A stretch of DNA of 35,231 nt from Candidatus Nanoarchaeia archaeon (GTDB lineage Archaea > Nanobdellota > Nanobdellia > Woesearchaeales > SKGA01). The DNA is taken from contig JAQUYS010000006.1 in NCBI GenBank assembly GCA_028691765.1, positions 1 through 35,231 of the forward strand, read 5' to 3'. Numbering within the stretch: the stretch's first letter is position 1; each line of letters starts with the position of its first letter. A program made the position numbers and the translations under genes. The notes under the pieces are model-generated. The model was not told the DNA's origin. It made no database searches and saw only the letters and a list, made by a program, of their open reading frames with translations. Shown piece after piece: positions 14,651 to 23,276 of this stretch.

Positions 14651-17600
14651 TTGGCTGATTTTGAAGTAGTTTGTTCTAAAGAAATGGAGAAGTATTTTAC
14701 TGAATTAGATTCAAATACTAAAAAATGCTACGATATTGCAACTATCGCTAGAAAGAAGGGTTTTGATCCTGAAGATTATGTTGAAATTAAACTTGCAAAA
14801 AATATGGCTGAAAGAGTAGTAGGAATTATTGCCGTTGTTGCTCCACAAATTATCAACTCAGGTGTTGTAGAAAGAATTGTTGAACTTGAAAAAAAATATG
14901 AATCTTTGGATTGGAGAATTGCATTTATAATTGCACATGAAATTGCACAACAAAAATTTTGTTCTTTCAAAGATGAAAAAGAAGCAATTGAAGTCGGCAT
15001 AAGAACGGGTTTCTGTTATGTTACTGTGGGCGTTGTATCTTCACCATTAGAAGGTTTAACATCAATAGATATTTTACCAAGAAGGGATGGAACTGGAAAT
15101 TATTTTAGATTAAATTATTCTGGACCGATTAGAAATGCTGGTGGAACTGGCGCATCAGTTAGCGTTTTGATTGCAGATTATGTAAGAAAAAAAATGGGTT
15201 ATGCAAAATATGATCCTGATGAAAATGAAATTAAAAGATGTTCTGCTGAATTAGAAGATTATCATCAATATGTTGCAAATTTACAATATTATCCATATAA
15301 AGAAGAAGTTGATTTTTTAATGAGACATATACCTGTTGAAATAGGTGGAGAGCCTTCAGAAAAAAGAGAAATTTCAAATGCAAGTTTAAAAGATTTACCA
15401 AGAATTGAAACAAATTTATTGAGAAGTGGTTATTGTTTAATTCATTCTTCATGCATTCCTTTAAAATCTCCCAAACTTTGGAAAAATTTAAGCAAATGGG
15501 GACATGAATTTGACATGCACGATTGGGATTTTCTAGAAAAACACATTAAATTACAAAAAGAATTGAAATCAACAAAAACTGAAACAAAAACTGAAACAAA
15601 AGATGTTGAAGAAAGAATTCCGACGATACCTGGTTTATTGATTTCTAAAAAAATTAAAACAGATTCTGTCTTTATAACTGATCTTGTGGGTGGACGGCCT
15701 GTTCTTGGTCATCCTATGAGGAGTGGTTCTTTTAGATTAAGATATGGACGAAGTAGAACAAGTGGGTATTCTGGTCAAAGCACTCATCCTGCAACATTGG
15801 GTGTAATGAACGATATGATTGCAATTGGAACACAATTAAAGGTTGAACGTCCTGGTAAAGCTGCATTATTCACATCTTGTGATAATTTAATGGGACCAAC
15901 AGTCAAATTAAAAGATGGTAGTGTTGTTTATATTGATTCTTTTGAAGAAGCAAAAAAACTTTCTCCCGAAGTTGAAGAAATTATTTATAATGGTGACGCT
16001 TTAATCGCTTACGGAGATTTTTTCGACAGAGCACATATTTTAATACCTCCTGGATATGTTGAAGAATATTGGATTTTGGAAGTTAAAGAAGCTTTAAAAA
16101 TACACGTTGGAGAATTTGATTTAGAATTATACTCCAAATATTTAGAAATACCAAAAGAGTTTTTAGAAAAATTATTTTTTAATCCTATAACAACAAAAGT
16201 TTCATTTGATACAGCCGAGAACATAAGTCAAAAATTAAATGTGCCTCTTCATCCTGCACACATTTATTTTTATAAAGAAATTGATTTAGAACAATTCCGT
16301 TCCTTAATACAATGGTTTATACATGCACAATTCCAGTTAGAGATTCCTAGAATTACCTTACCTTATGGGGAAGAATATGTTAATGCAAAAAGAGCGTTAG
16401 AATTATTAGGAGTTCCCCACAAACTTGAAAACGGATATGTACACATTCTATCAGATCACGCATTAGCACTTACAAAAACGTTAAACATTTTTTCATCTTT
16501 AGAAGCTAAAGATTATCTAGAATTGATTGAAGAAAATAAAGAATTGTATCCTTTAGAAATAATAAATAAATTTTCTAATTTTAAAATAAAGGACAAATCA
16601 GGAATTTTCATTGGAGCAAGAATGGGGAGACCTGAAAAATGTAAAATGCGAAAAATGAAAGGTAATCCTCACGGTCTATTTCCTGTTGGAGAAGATGGTG
16701 GAAGATTGCGAAGTTTTCAATCTGCGTTTGATACAGAAAAAATAACATCTTCCTTTCCTGTTTACATTTGCCCTAAATGTAAAAATAAAACTCCTTTAAG
16801 AATTTGTGAAATGTGTGAAACAAAAACAATTCGACAAAAAATAGAACGAGCTACTGGAGAAGAAATTTCACCTGCACTTGCAGAACAAATGACGGATAAA
16901 GTTTTTGTGGATTACAAAGAATGGAGTGTTCCTATAAATTCAATCTTTGAATATTGTTTAAAAAAAATAAATACCAAAATTTACCCTGATTTAATTAAAG
17001 GTGTAAGAGGTATGGTTGGTAAAGACAAAAGTGTTGAACATCCAATTAAAGCCTTATTAAGAGCAAAAAATGGAATTTGTGTTAATAAAGATGGAACCAT
17101 TCGTTATGATTCTAGTGAAGTTACTTTAACTCATTTCAAACCTAAAGAAATAGGCGTATCCATAGAAAAATTAAAAAAATTAGGATATTTAAAAGACATT
17201 TATAATAAACCTTTAGAAAATAATAATCAAATTTTAGAATTAAAAGTTCAAGACGTAGTTATGCCTATTGGTGTAGGTTCTCCAGAAGAAGGAAGTGATC
17301 AAATATTTCTGCGAACATCTCAATTCATAGATGATCTTTTAGTTTATGTTTATGGTTTAGAACCATTTTACAAAGCAAAAACTGCAGATGATTTAATAGG
17401 ACAATTAATCGTAGGACTTGCACCACATACTTCTGCAGGAAGTGTTGGTAGATTAATAGGATGGACTAAATCTCAAGGAATGATGGCTCATCCAATGTAT
17501 CACGCAGCCATGAGGAGAGACTGTTTTTCATATGATTCCAGAATCCCTGTAAAAATAAATGGTCGGTGGGAAATAATAAAAATTGGAGAATTAGTTGAAA

Positions 17601-19684
17601 ATCTTAATCCTTCAAAAATTGTAGATGCTTTTAGCACTAAAGAGATAAAAGTAAAAAACTACATCACTTTAGGATTGAAAAATAATAAAATTGTAGAAGT
17701 GAATATTAATAATTTTACTAAACATACTCCCCAGAAAATGATAGAATTTAAAACGAAATTAGGAAGAACAATTAAAACAACATTTAATCACAAGCATTTA
17801 GTTTTTGAAAATAATAAAACTCAAATAAAACAAGCATATGAATTAAAGAAAGGATGTATATTAAAAATCCCATATAATTACAATATATCTCAAAAAAATG
17901 TAACTAAATTAAATTTATTAGAATTATTCAAAACTAAACCTTATGTTATGGTTAGAGGATTAAAACAACAAATTAAAGATTTGAGAAAACAATTAAAATT
18001 ATTTAAATTAAATAAAATGGATGTAAATAACTTTTTCACCAGAGATTGTATACCTATCAATGTAGCCTATAAATTAATAAACAGTAATAAAAATATAGAT
18101 AAAAAAGAATTATTTCTAAGTGTTAAAAGAGATTCAGTAAAATTGCCTCTTGAAATAAAAGTGGATGAAACATTTTTAAAAATTATTGGTTTATATATTG
18201 CTGAAGGTTATTGTAGGAAAAAAATAGAGGGTAAGGGATATTATCAAATATATATTGCAGCACAAAAAGAAGAAATTAGAACCTATATTAAAAAATATTT
18301 TAAATTAAATTTAAATTTGACTCCTACAGAAAATAAAGACGACCGATTAACATTTTCAAGTAGAATTTTATATGAGTTATTTGCAGATGTTCTCAAATTA
18401 GGCTCAACAGCATATGAAAAAAGAATTCCATCCCAATTTCTAGCACTACCAGAACAAAAATTAGGACACTTATTATCAGGATATTTTGAAGGGGATGGTT
18501 CTGTATCTAAAACTGATTTGAGAATTTCATTTGATACAGTTTCCACAGGTTTGATGAGGGATATTGAATTTGTATTGGGAAGAATGCATACTTTCGTCAA
18601 ATATAAAGAATATGTGAGTAAACCAGGTAAACAAGTTGCTGATTTTTATATTCGTAAAAATGTACCTGTGCCATCATTTAAAGTAATTAAAGGCACCATA
18701 CAAAGCAAATTCATACATCAAATATCCAAATATATTAAATTTATATCAAAAATTAAAGAAGAAAAATTTCAATACATTTTAAAAAATAAAAAACATAGGA
18801 ATTTGTTTGTTGATTTTGATGATGATTATTTTTATGATGAAATAATTGAAGTTAAAGAAGGAATTCCTGAAACAAGTTACTGCCTAAATGTGGAAAACAA
18901 CACAGTCATAGTGGATGGAATCTTAACAAAACAATGTGATGGTGATGAAAGTTGTGCGTTTTTAGTACTTGATGCATTTTTAAATTTCTCACAAAAATTT
19001 TTAGGAACTTCAAGAGGTTCAACAATGGATGCGCCTTTAGTTCTAACCTCTATTTTAAATCCTTCTGAAGTTGATGATATGGCTTTCAAAATGGATATAG
19101 CAGACCATTATCCTCTTGAATTTTATAGAGCGTGTGAAGAATTCAAATATCCTTGGGATGTAAAAATAAAACAAATAAGTTCTATTTTAGGAACTCCTGA
19201 ACAATTTGAAGGAATGATGTTCACACATGATTTAGATGATATGAATGAAGGGGTTCTTTGCTCATCCTACAAAACACTTCCCTCAATGGCCGAGAAAATA
19301 GAATGTCAAATGGATTTAGCAAAAAAAATAAGAGCCGTAGATACAAGTGATGTTGCTAGGTTAGTTATAGAAAAACATTTTATAAGGGATACGAGAGGTA
19401 ATTTAAGAAAGTTTTCATTACAACAATTTCGTTGCGGAAAATGCAATACTAAATATAGGCGTCCACCTTTAATTGGAAAATGTACTAATTGTGGTGGAAA
19501 AATAATCTTCACCATCTCCGAAGGTTCAATAATTAAATACTTAGACATGAGTTTAGATTTAGCATATACTTACAATGTTTCGGATTATTTAAAAGAATCT
19601 TTAGAATTAATTAAAAAACGAATATTGCATGTTTTTGGTAAAGAAAAAGAAAAACAAACGGATTTAGATAGTTTCTATACTTAA
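14651..19684 (+). CDS. polC: DNA polymerase II (PolD) large subunit DP2, with intein
   Basis: 1677 residues as translated; about 1206 after removal of the intein (958-1428). DP2 is the catalytic subunit of archaeal replicative PolD. Recognisable parts are the N-terminal ADFEVVCSKEMEKYF...; the conserved NYSGPIRNAGGTGAS (about 154-168); GGRPVLGHPMRSGSFRLRYGRSRTSG, with the RSRTSG loop; a first zinc site (CPKCKNKTPLRICEMC); and VMPIGVGSPEEGSDQIFLRTSQFIDDLL. The catalytic loop AAMRRD/CDGDESC is interrupted by the intein directly before the Cys of CDGDE. A C-terminal zinc site follows (CGKCNTKYRRPPLIGKCTNCGG). The catalytic acidic residues sit right after the intein, so only spliced protein can work. 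Start is TTG with a good Shine-Dalgarno. The partner subunit DP1 is encoded at 21764-23275. Confidence 0.96.
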   Translation: MADFEVVCSKEMEKYFTELDSNTKKCYDIATIARKKGFDPEDYVEIKLAKNMAERVVGIIAVVAPQIINSGVVERIVELEKKYESLDWRIAFIIAHEIAQQKFCSFKDEKEAIEVGIRTGFCYVTVGVVSSPLEGLTSIDILPRRDGTGNYFRLNYSGPIRNAGGTGASVSVLIADYVRKKMGYAKYDPDENEIKRCSAELEDYHQYVANLQYYPYKEEVDFLMRHIPVEIGGEPSEKREISNASLKDLPRIETNLLRSGYCLIHSSCIPLKSPKLWKNLSKWGHEFDMHDWDFLEKHIKLQKELKSTKTETKTETKDVEERIPTIPGLLISKKIKTDSVFITDLVGGRPVLGHPMRSGSFRLRYGRSRTSGYSGQSTHPATLGVMNDMIAIGTQLKVERPGKAALFTSCDNLMGPTVKLKDGSVVYIDSFEEAKKLSPEVEEIIYNGDALIAYGDFFDRAHILIPPGYVEEYWILEVKEALKIHVGEFDLELYSKYLEIPKEFLEKLFFNPITTKVSFDTAENISQKLNVPLHPAHIYFYKEIDLEQFRSLIQWFIHAQFQLEIPRITLPYGEEYVNAKRALELLGVPHKLENGYVHILSDHALALTKTLNIFSSLEAKDYLELIEENKELYPLEIINKFSNFKIKDKSGIFIGARMGRPEKCKMRKMKGNPHGLFPVGEDGGRLRSFQSAFDTEKITSSFPVYICPKCKNKTPLRICEMCETKTIRQKIERATGEEISPALAEQMTDKVFVDYKEWSVPINSIFEYCLKKINTKIYPDLIKGVRGMVGKDKSVEHPIKALLRAKNGICVNKDGTIRYDSSEVTLTHFKPKEIGVSIEKLKKLGYLKDIYNKPLENNNQILELKVQDVVMPIGVGSPEEGSDQIFLRTSQFIDDLLVYVYGLEPFYKAKTADDLIGQLIVGLAPHTSAGSVGRLIGWTKSQGMMAHPMYHAAMRRDCFSYDSRIPVKINGRWEIIKIGELVENLNPSKIVDAFSTKEIKVKNYITLGLKNNKIVEVNINNFTKHTPQKMIEFKTKLGRTIKTTFNHKHLVFENNKTQIKQAYELKKGCILKIPYNYNISQKNVTKLNLLELFKTKPYVMVRGLKQQIKDLRKQLKLFKLNKMDVNNFFTRDCIPINVAYKLINSNKNIDKKELFLSVKRDSVKLPLEIKVDETFLKIIGLYIAEGYCRKKIEGKGYYQIYIAAQKEEIRTYIKKYFKLNLNLTPTENKDDRLTFSSRILYELFADVLKLGSTAYEKRIPSQFLALPEQKLGHLLSGYFEGDGSVSKTDLRISFDTVSTGLMRDIEFVLGRMHTFVKYKEYVSKPGKQVADFYIRKNVPVPSFKVIKGTIQSKFIHQISKYIKFISKIKEEKFQYILKNKKHRNLFVDFDDDYFYDEIIEVKEGIPETSYCLNVENNTVIVDGILTKQCDGDESCAFLVLDAFLNFSQKFLGTSRGSTMDAPLVLTSILNPSEVDDMAFKMDIADHYPLEFYRACEEFKYPWDVKIKQISSILGTPEQFEGMMFTHDLDDMNEGVLCSSYKTLPSMAEKIECQMDLAKKIRAVDTSDVARLVIEKHFIRDTRGNLRKFSLQQFRCGKCNTKYRRPPLIGKCTNCGGKIIFTISEGSIIKYLDMSLDLAYTYNVSDYLKESLELIKKRILHVFGKEKEKQTDLDSFYT
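17522..18934 (+). mobile_element. Intein with LAGLIDADG homing endonuclease in DP2
   Basis: 471 residues (958-1428 of the precursor) in frame. The first residue is Cys in CFSYDSRIPVK (block A). Block B reads TFNHKHLVFEN (TxxH). The homing endonuclease blocks are IIGLYIAEGY (block C) and LLSGYFEGDGS (block E), both LAGLIDADG variants with the catalytic acidic residue. The C-terminal block reads NNTVIVDGILTKQ followed by Cys+1 of the host. The last residue is Gln rather than Asn, and the residue before it is Lys rather than His. The insertion point, before CDGDE, is the one used by Pyrococcus PolII inteins, and the P. abyssi one is known to end in Gln too. Both nuclease motifs look intact, so it may still be mobile. 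Confidence 0.93.
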
Positions 19685-19689
19685 GTAAA

Positions 19690-19698
19690 TTTATAAAT
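19690..19698 (+). promoter_or_regulatory. TATA box of the aIF2-beta gene
   Basis: TTTATAAAT right after the polymerase stop codon, 28 bases before the ATG at 19726, gives aIF2-beta its own promoter with a very short leader. Confidence 0.5.
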
Positions 19699-19725
19699 AA
19701 ACTAAAACTCCTTCAAGATGAAAAA

Positions 19726-20133
19726 ATGAATTATGAAGAAATGTTAAAACTTGGAAGAGAAAAATTACCCGAAGAAACAACTGGTGGAGATAGATTTACA
19801 ATTCCGAAAGTAAAAGGACATTTGCAAGGAAATAAAACAGTAATAAGTAATATAACTCAAATAGTGTCAATTTTAAGAAGACCAATTGAATTAGTTGCAA
19901 AATATATTGAAAAATTTTTGGCTACAAAATCAGTCATAGAAGGAAATTTTATAATTTTTAACACAAAACTAAGTTCTGAAAAAATAAACGAACGAATTCA
20001 AATGTTTGCAGATGAATTCGTTATTTGCAAAGAGTGCGGAAAACCAGATACACAATTGGGTAAAAATGCAGGAGTGTATGTTTTAACTTGTTCTGCTTGT
20101 GGAGCTAAATATTCTGTAAAAACTAAATTGTAA
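19726..20133 (+). CDS. eif2b: Translation initiation factor 2 subunit beta (aIF2-beta)
   Basis: 135 residues, the standard length. MNYEEMLKLGREKLPEE, then FTIPKVKGHLQGNKTVISN (24-42, the hallmark helix-strand of the family), LRRPIELVAKYIEKFLATK, and the C-terminal zinc ribbon with Cys101, Cys104, Cys122 and Cys125 (CKECGKPDT...LTCSACGAK). It is part of the heterotrimer that brings Met-tRNAi to the small ribosomal subunit. Nothing is missing. It has its own TATA box after the polymerase gene and is followed at 40 bases by a membrane protein gene. Confidence 0.97.
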   Translation: MNYEEMLKLGREKLPEETTGGDRFTIPKVKGHLQGNKTVISNITQIVSILRRPIELVAKYIEKFLATKSVIEGNFIIFNTKLSSEKINERIQMFADEFVICKECGKPDTQLGKNAGVYVLTCSACGAKYSVKTKL

Positions 20134-20172
20134 AAACTAAATGTTTTTAAATAACGTAATCTAAAATAATGT

Positions 20173-20937
20173 ATGCAAATACTAGATAGTGCCATTGGAA
20201 ATTGGACACCTAGAAGAATATCTAGACATTTTAAATATGATTCTGAAGAAATAAAAGAATTAAACAAGAGTTCAATTTTAATTTCATTAATCTTTTTTTT
20301 CTTTGTTTGGGCAAGAAAAGATTTAACCATCCTCACAGGAATAATAACATATCTTTTCTGTTTTATAGCTAGTGGCCTAAGCTTATTCATTTTCACAGCA
20401 ATACCTAAATTAATTGCAATAAAACGTGGTACTCAAGCAGAATATAAATCATTTACAATGGGATTACTTTTTTCTTTTGTGATAAGTTATCTTTCTTATG
20501 GTTTTGTAGCAATACCTTTTCCAGGAATAATTGAAATTAGTGCAATAAAAAGATTGAAACATGGAGAAGTTTTTCATTATGAAACTAAAAAAGATATATT
20601 TGCAGTTCTTGTATCTGCACCATTGAGTTTATTGGTGTTGTCTTTAATAATTGGTTTAATTAATTCAACGTCAAATATTTTTTTATTGAGAGAAACACAA
20701 ATTATTTTAAGTATATTAGCTTTTGTTACCACATTACCATTACCTAAAAATATAGGATTGCATTTACTTTATGTTAGAAAAAACATGTATTTTCAATTAT
20801 TCGCCTTATTTCTTCTTTTTTTAATAACTACATTAATTAATTCAATCTACATAATCTTGCCTGGAATTTTAGGTGGATTAATTTTAGGATATATGTTTTC
20901 TAAATGGGAAAAAAATCCTTTAAAAGATAAAAATTAA
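20173..20937 (+). CDS. M50/site-2 protease-like membrane protein lacking the HExxH motif
   Basis: 254 residues with about six membrane segments. The pattern follows archaeal M50-like integral membrane proteases: N-terminal amphipathic part, a helix ending at about 74-86, then IKRGTQAEYKSFTMGLLFSFVISYLSYGFVAIPFPGIIEI (where relatives read RYGxxAEF..W..GL.L.l...ffGfvf.aPGav.i), a soluble stretch KRLKHGEVFHYETKKDI, and SAPLSLLVLSLIIGL (where relatives read AGPLxNI). The metal motif expected at 74-78 (HExxH) reads FTAIP, and the Asn of the second motif is absent. If the family is right, this is an inactive relative. A TATA sequence TTTTTAAATA lies 20-30 bases upstream. The stop overlaps the convergent gene by four bases. 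Confidence 0.5.
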   Translation: MQILDSAIGNWTPRRISRHFKYDSEEIKELNKSSILISLIFFFFVWARKDLTILTGIITYLFCFIASGLSLFIFTAIPKLIAIKRGTQAEYKSFTMGLLFSFVISYLSYGFVAIPFPGIIEISAIKRLKHGEVFHYETKKDIFAVLVSAPLSLLVLSLIIGLINSTSNIFLLRETQIILSILAFVTTLPLPKNIGLHLLYVRKNMYFQLFALFLLFLITTLINSIYIILPGILGGLILGYMFSKWEKNPLKDKN

Positions 20938-21200
20938 GCAAACATAGACAGTCCGCCTTTAATAAATAAAAACGCACCTGCAGAAATATTTAAAAAATTT
21001 AAAGGCAAAAATAATGCAAAAATACAATATATTCCAATCGCAAAGTCTATTGCACTAAAAAAATCACCTTTAAACAATTTTCCTTTAATCATCAAATATA
21101 GACCGTGGCCGAACAATAATCTTAGAGGCACTAAAGGAGCTAAAAACAATAAAACTCCGGCGAATATATCGAAAAATGCTAAAAAACGTATTAAAAACAT
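20934..21200 (-). CDS. Small membrane protein, unknown function
   Basis: 88 residues with three to four hydrophobic segments: FLAFFDIFAGVLLFLAPLVPLRLLFGHGLYLMIKG (two short helices), FKGDFFSAIDFAIGIYCIFALFLP, and LNFLNISAGAFLFIKGGLSMF. Charged residues are confined to short loops, as in a genuine membrane protein. The FFSAIDFAIGIY segment resembles small archaeal membrane proteins of no known function. It starts with ATG at 21200, is co-oriented with the gene at 21230-21733 and lies 29 bases downstream of it, so both are probably one transcript. No functional hint in the sequence. Confidence 0.6.
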   Translation of the reverse strand: MFLIRFLAFFDIFAGVLLFLAPLVPLRLLFGHGLYLMIKGKLFKGDFFSAIDFAIGIYCIFALFLPLNFLNISAGAFLFIKGGLSMFA

Positions 21201-21229
21201 AAAAGTGAAAATCTTCTTGGTTTTTTAAA

Positions 21230-21733
21230 TCATTCGTCTGCATTAATTTTTTTATATAATTGTATAAAAACTTCTTTAGATATGTTTATTCCTGCATCAC
21301 TAAATAATTGAGCTAAGGTTTTTCCTCGTTCAATCTCATCATCGGAATCTTTATGATAGAAATTTTGAATATTTAAAAGAATTTTATCATATAAATACCT
21401 TCCATTAATAAATAAAACAACACTTACGCCATTTTGAGTTATTTTTCCTGTTGAAAGATTTATTTGTAAATCATTTTTAATTAAACACCAAGTTTTTCGA
21501 ATAAACCCCCTACAAATAAATTCATTGGAAATAATTTCTCGAAATAATAATTTTAAAGGGAGGTTCCAATCATACTCTTCAACATTTTTAAAATTTAACA
21601 AATACTCGTCATCCATAAAAACAATCTTGCCTAAATATTTTTTAACTTTTTGCGAAACTTTTTTCCCTTTCCAACTATTTTGAACAAGATAAGCATATTT
21701 AGAGTCTTTTATTTTCTTAGCACGAACAAACAT
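21230..21733 (-). CDS. Conserved archaeal protein with a KKIKxxxYxYLV N-terminal domain
   Basis: 167 residues. The N-terminus MFVRAKKIKDSKYAYLVQNSWKGK, followed by a KVKKYLGK strand, is the small domain that also opens the Fic protein at 12041 (IKKIKNREYLYLVES, then TLKYIGPK); a related element begins some IS-type transposases. The rest reads LPLKLLFREIISNEFICRGFIRKTWCLIKNDLQINLSTG, GVSVVLFINGRYLYDKILLNIQNF and GKTLAQLFSDAGINISKEVFIQLYKKI. The last stretch (KxLAxxFxxAGIxIxxExFxxLxxK) looks well conserved, and I believe similar full-length proteins occur across DPANN archaea. No catalytic motif can be named. It lies 30 bases downstream of the DP1 stop on the same strand and may belong to that operon. 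Confidence 0.65.
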   Translation of the reverse strand: MFVRAKKIKDSKYAYLVQNSWKGKKVSQKVKKYLGKIVFMDDEYLLNFKNVEEYDWNLPLKLLFREIISNEFICRGFIRKTWCLIKNDLQINLSTGKITQNGVSVVLFINGRYLYDKILLNIQNFYHKDSDDEIERGKTLAQLFSDAGINISKEVFIQLYKKINADE

Positions 21734-21763
21734 ACTATTAATTAATACATCTTAAATAAAAAC

Positions 21764-23275
21764 TTATTGTTTAAGACGTTTAAGTTCAGCCACAGAAGTA
21801 ACATCTTTTTGAGTATTAAAATTCATTATTTTGACATCTCTTGTTTTTAATGACATTAATATTGCTCTCGCTGGTTGTGGAGCCAAACCTCTTTTTTCTT
21901 GATCTTCAGTTATAGCAGTCCAGCAAGAAGTGTTCAAACAGGAAACATTCCTATATGTTGTTGAAACAACACGGTGAATATGTCCAGTTACGAAAATATC
22001 TGGAACGGGATCTATAACTAAGGCATCTTCATAAACATCTGGAACATATAATGTTGAACCATGTGATGGAGCAAGATGTCTTCTTTTTAATAAAAATTTC
22101 ATAATTTCATCAACTGCTTTTTGTCCGCCTGCTGCTCTGATTCGGGGAACAACATCAGAGTAATAAATTAACGAACCCCCGTGATAAATCAAAACATCTA
22201 ATCCTGAAAAAATATCTGAAACGTCTAAAGAAACATATGCTGGATTAGAAACCATAATTACATTTGGTAAATCCCACAATGAAGAAGCATAATCCTTTTC
22301 AATAGGTAATTGGGGTTCGGCAAGTCTACCTGTATCATGGTTGCCTGGTGAAATAATTATTTTAATATTTGAAGGAATTTTTTTTAAATATTGAGCTAAC
22401 AACTCATATTGCCCTTTCATATTATCTACCAACAAATCATTTTGTTGTCCTGGATAAATGCCAACTCCTTCAACAATATCTCCTGTTAAAATTAAATATT
22501 TAACTTTTTTTGCAATCTCTCTTTGAGCAGGAGTTCCCATCTTACCATTTAACCACAATAGAAATTTTTTAAATTCATTATCTAAAAATTCTTTTGAACC
22601 CACATGAAAATCCCCTAAAAAAACAGCATAATGATCAAAAGGAGATTTCTTCAATTCTTTACTCAAAGGAATATCTGGATGTAAAATTTTTTTTGCAAAA
22701 AGAAGATCTCCACCACTAGTTCCAACTAATCCAATAACCTCATCAAGTACTAAATCTTTGACAATCGGAATCAATTCTTCGTTATCTTTATTTACTAAAA
22801 CTTTTGTAACTCCACTTAAATCTTCCAACTCTAAAATAAAATGTCCATTTTTAGTTTCAGAAATATTTAAAATCATTCCAATAACTGAAACTGTGTCTCG
22901 ATCTTTCTTTCCACTGATTCGATTTATGGATGTTAAACCCGTTAATTCCGTTCTCTCCCTCAACATTCGCTCTATAGCTTTAAACCTTATATTGAAATAT
23001 CTAACAAAATCATCTACACTTCGTTTACAAGGTTCTTTTTCAAAAGATTTTAAAATTGAAACTCTACCCAAATCATCTGACTTTTTAGAAAAAAATGTTT
23101 TAAAAAAAAGATTAGAATCAAAATCTGGAAAAAAGCTTTTGAAGAAAACTTTTAATTCTTTTTCAATTTGAATTTTATCATCTAATTTTAAAATTGATTT
23201 TAGTTTTAAAGCTGATTCATTATCAACAAATTCATCTCGTTCAACAAGAAAATCAATTATTGTTTGCGAATCCAT
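21764..23275 (-). CDS. polB: DNA polymerase II (PolD) small subunit DP1
   Basis: 503 residues. The DP1 subunit of PolD carries an Mre11-like 3'-5' exonuclease used for proofreading. An OB fold (VSVIGMILNISETKNGHFILELEDLSG, about 129-155) precedes the calcineurin-like phosphoesterase domain: GDFHVGS (221-227), GDIVEGVG (265-272), GNHD (311-314), YHGGS, and TGHIHR near the C-terminus. All metal ligands of the family appear present, so the exonuclease should be active. I place the start at ATG 23275, one base after the end of the orc1/cdc6 stop codon; a longer frame to 23326 would overlap that gene by 50 bases and adds residues unlike the family. Same operon as Orc1/Cdc6; the catalytic DP2 gene is encoded separately. 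Confidence 0.94.
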   Translation of the reverse strand: MDSQTIIDFLVERDEFVDNESALKLKSILKLDDKIQIEKELKVFFKSFFPDFDSNLFFKTFFSKKSDDLGRVSILKSFEKEPCKRSVDDFVRYFNIRFKAIERMLRERTELTGLTSINRISGKKDRDTVSVIGMILNISETKNGHFILELEDLSGVTKVLVNKDNEELIPIVKDLVLDEVIGLVGTSGGDLLFAKKILHPDIPLSKELKKSPFDHYAVFLGDFHVGSKEFLDNEFKKFLLWLNGKMGTPAQREIAKKVKYLILTGDIVEGVGIYPGQQNDLLVDNMKGQYELLAQYLKKIPSNIKIIISPGNHDTGRLAEPQLPIEKDYASSLWDLPNVIMVSNPAYVSLDVSDIFSGLDVLIYHGGSLIYYSDVVPRIRAAGGQKAVDEIMKFLLKRRHLAPSHGSTLYVPDVYEDALVIDPVPDIFVTGHIHRVVSTTYRNVSCLNTSCWTAITEDQEKRGLAPQPARAILMSLKTRDVKIMNFNTQKDVTSVAELKRLKQ

Positions 23276-23276
23276 T

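Noticed and set aside
18932-18934. Terminal Gln of the intein as a sequence error for Asn
   Set aside because: CAA to AAC or AAT needs two base changes, and a PolII intein ending in Gln is known at this very site in Pyrococcus abyssi.
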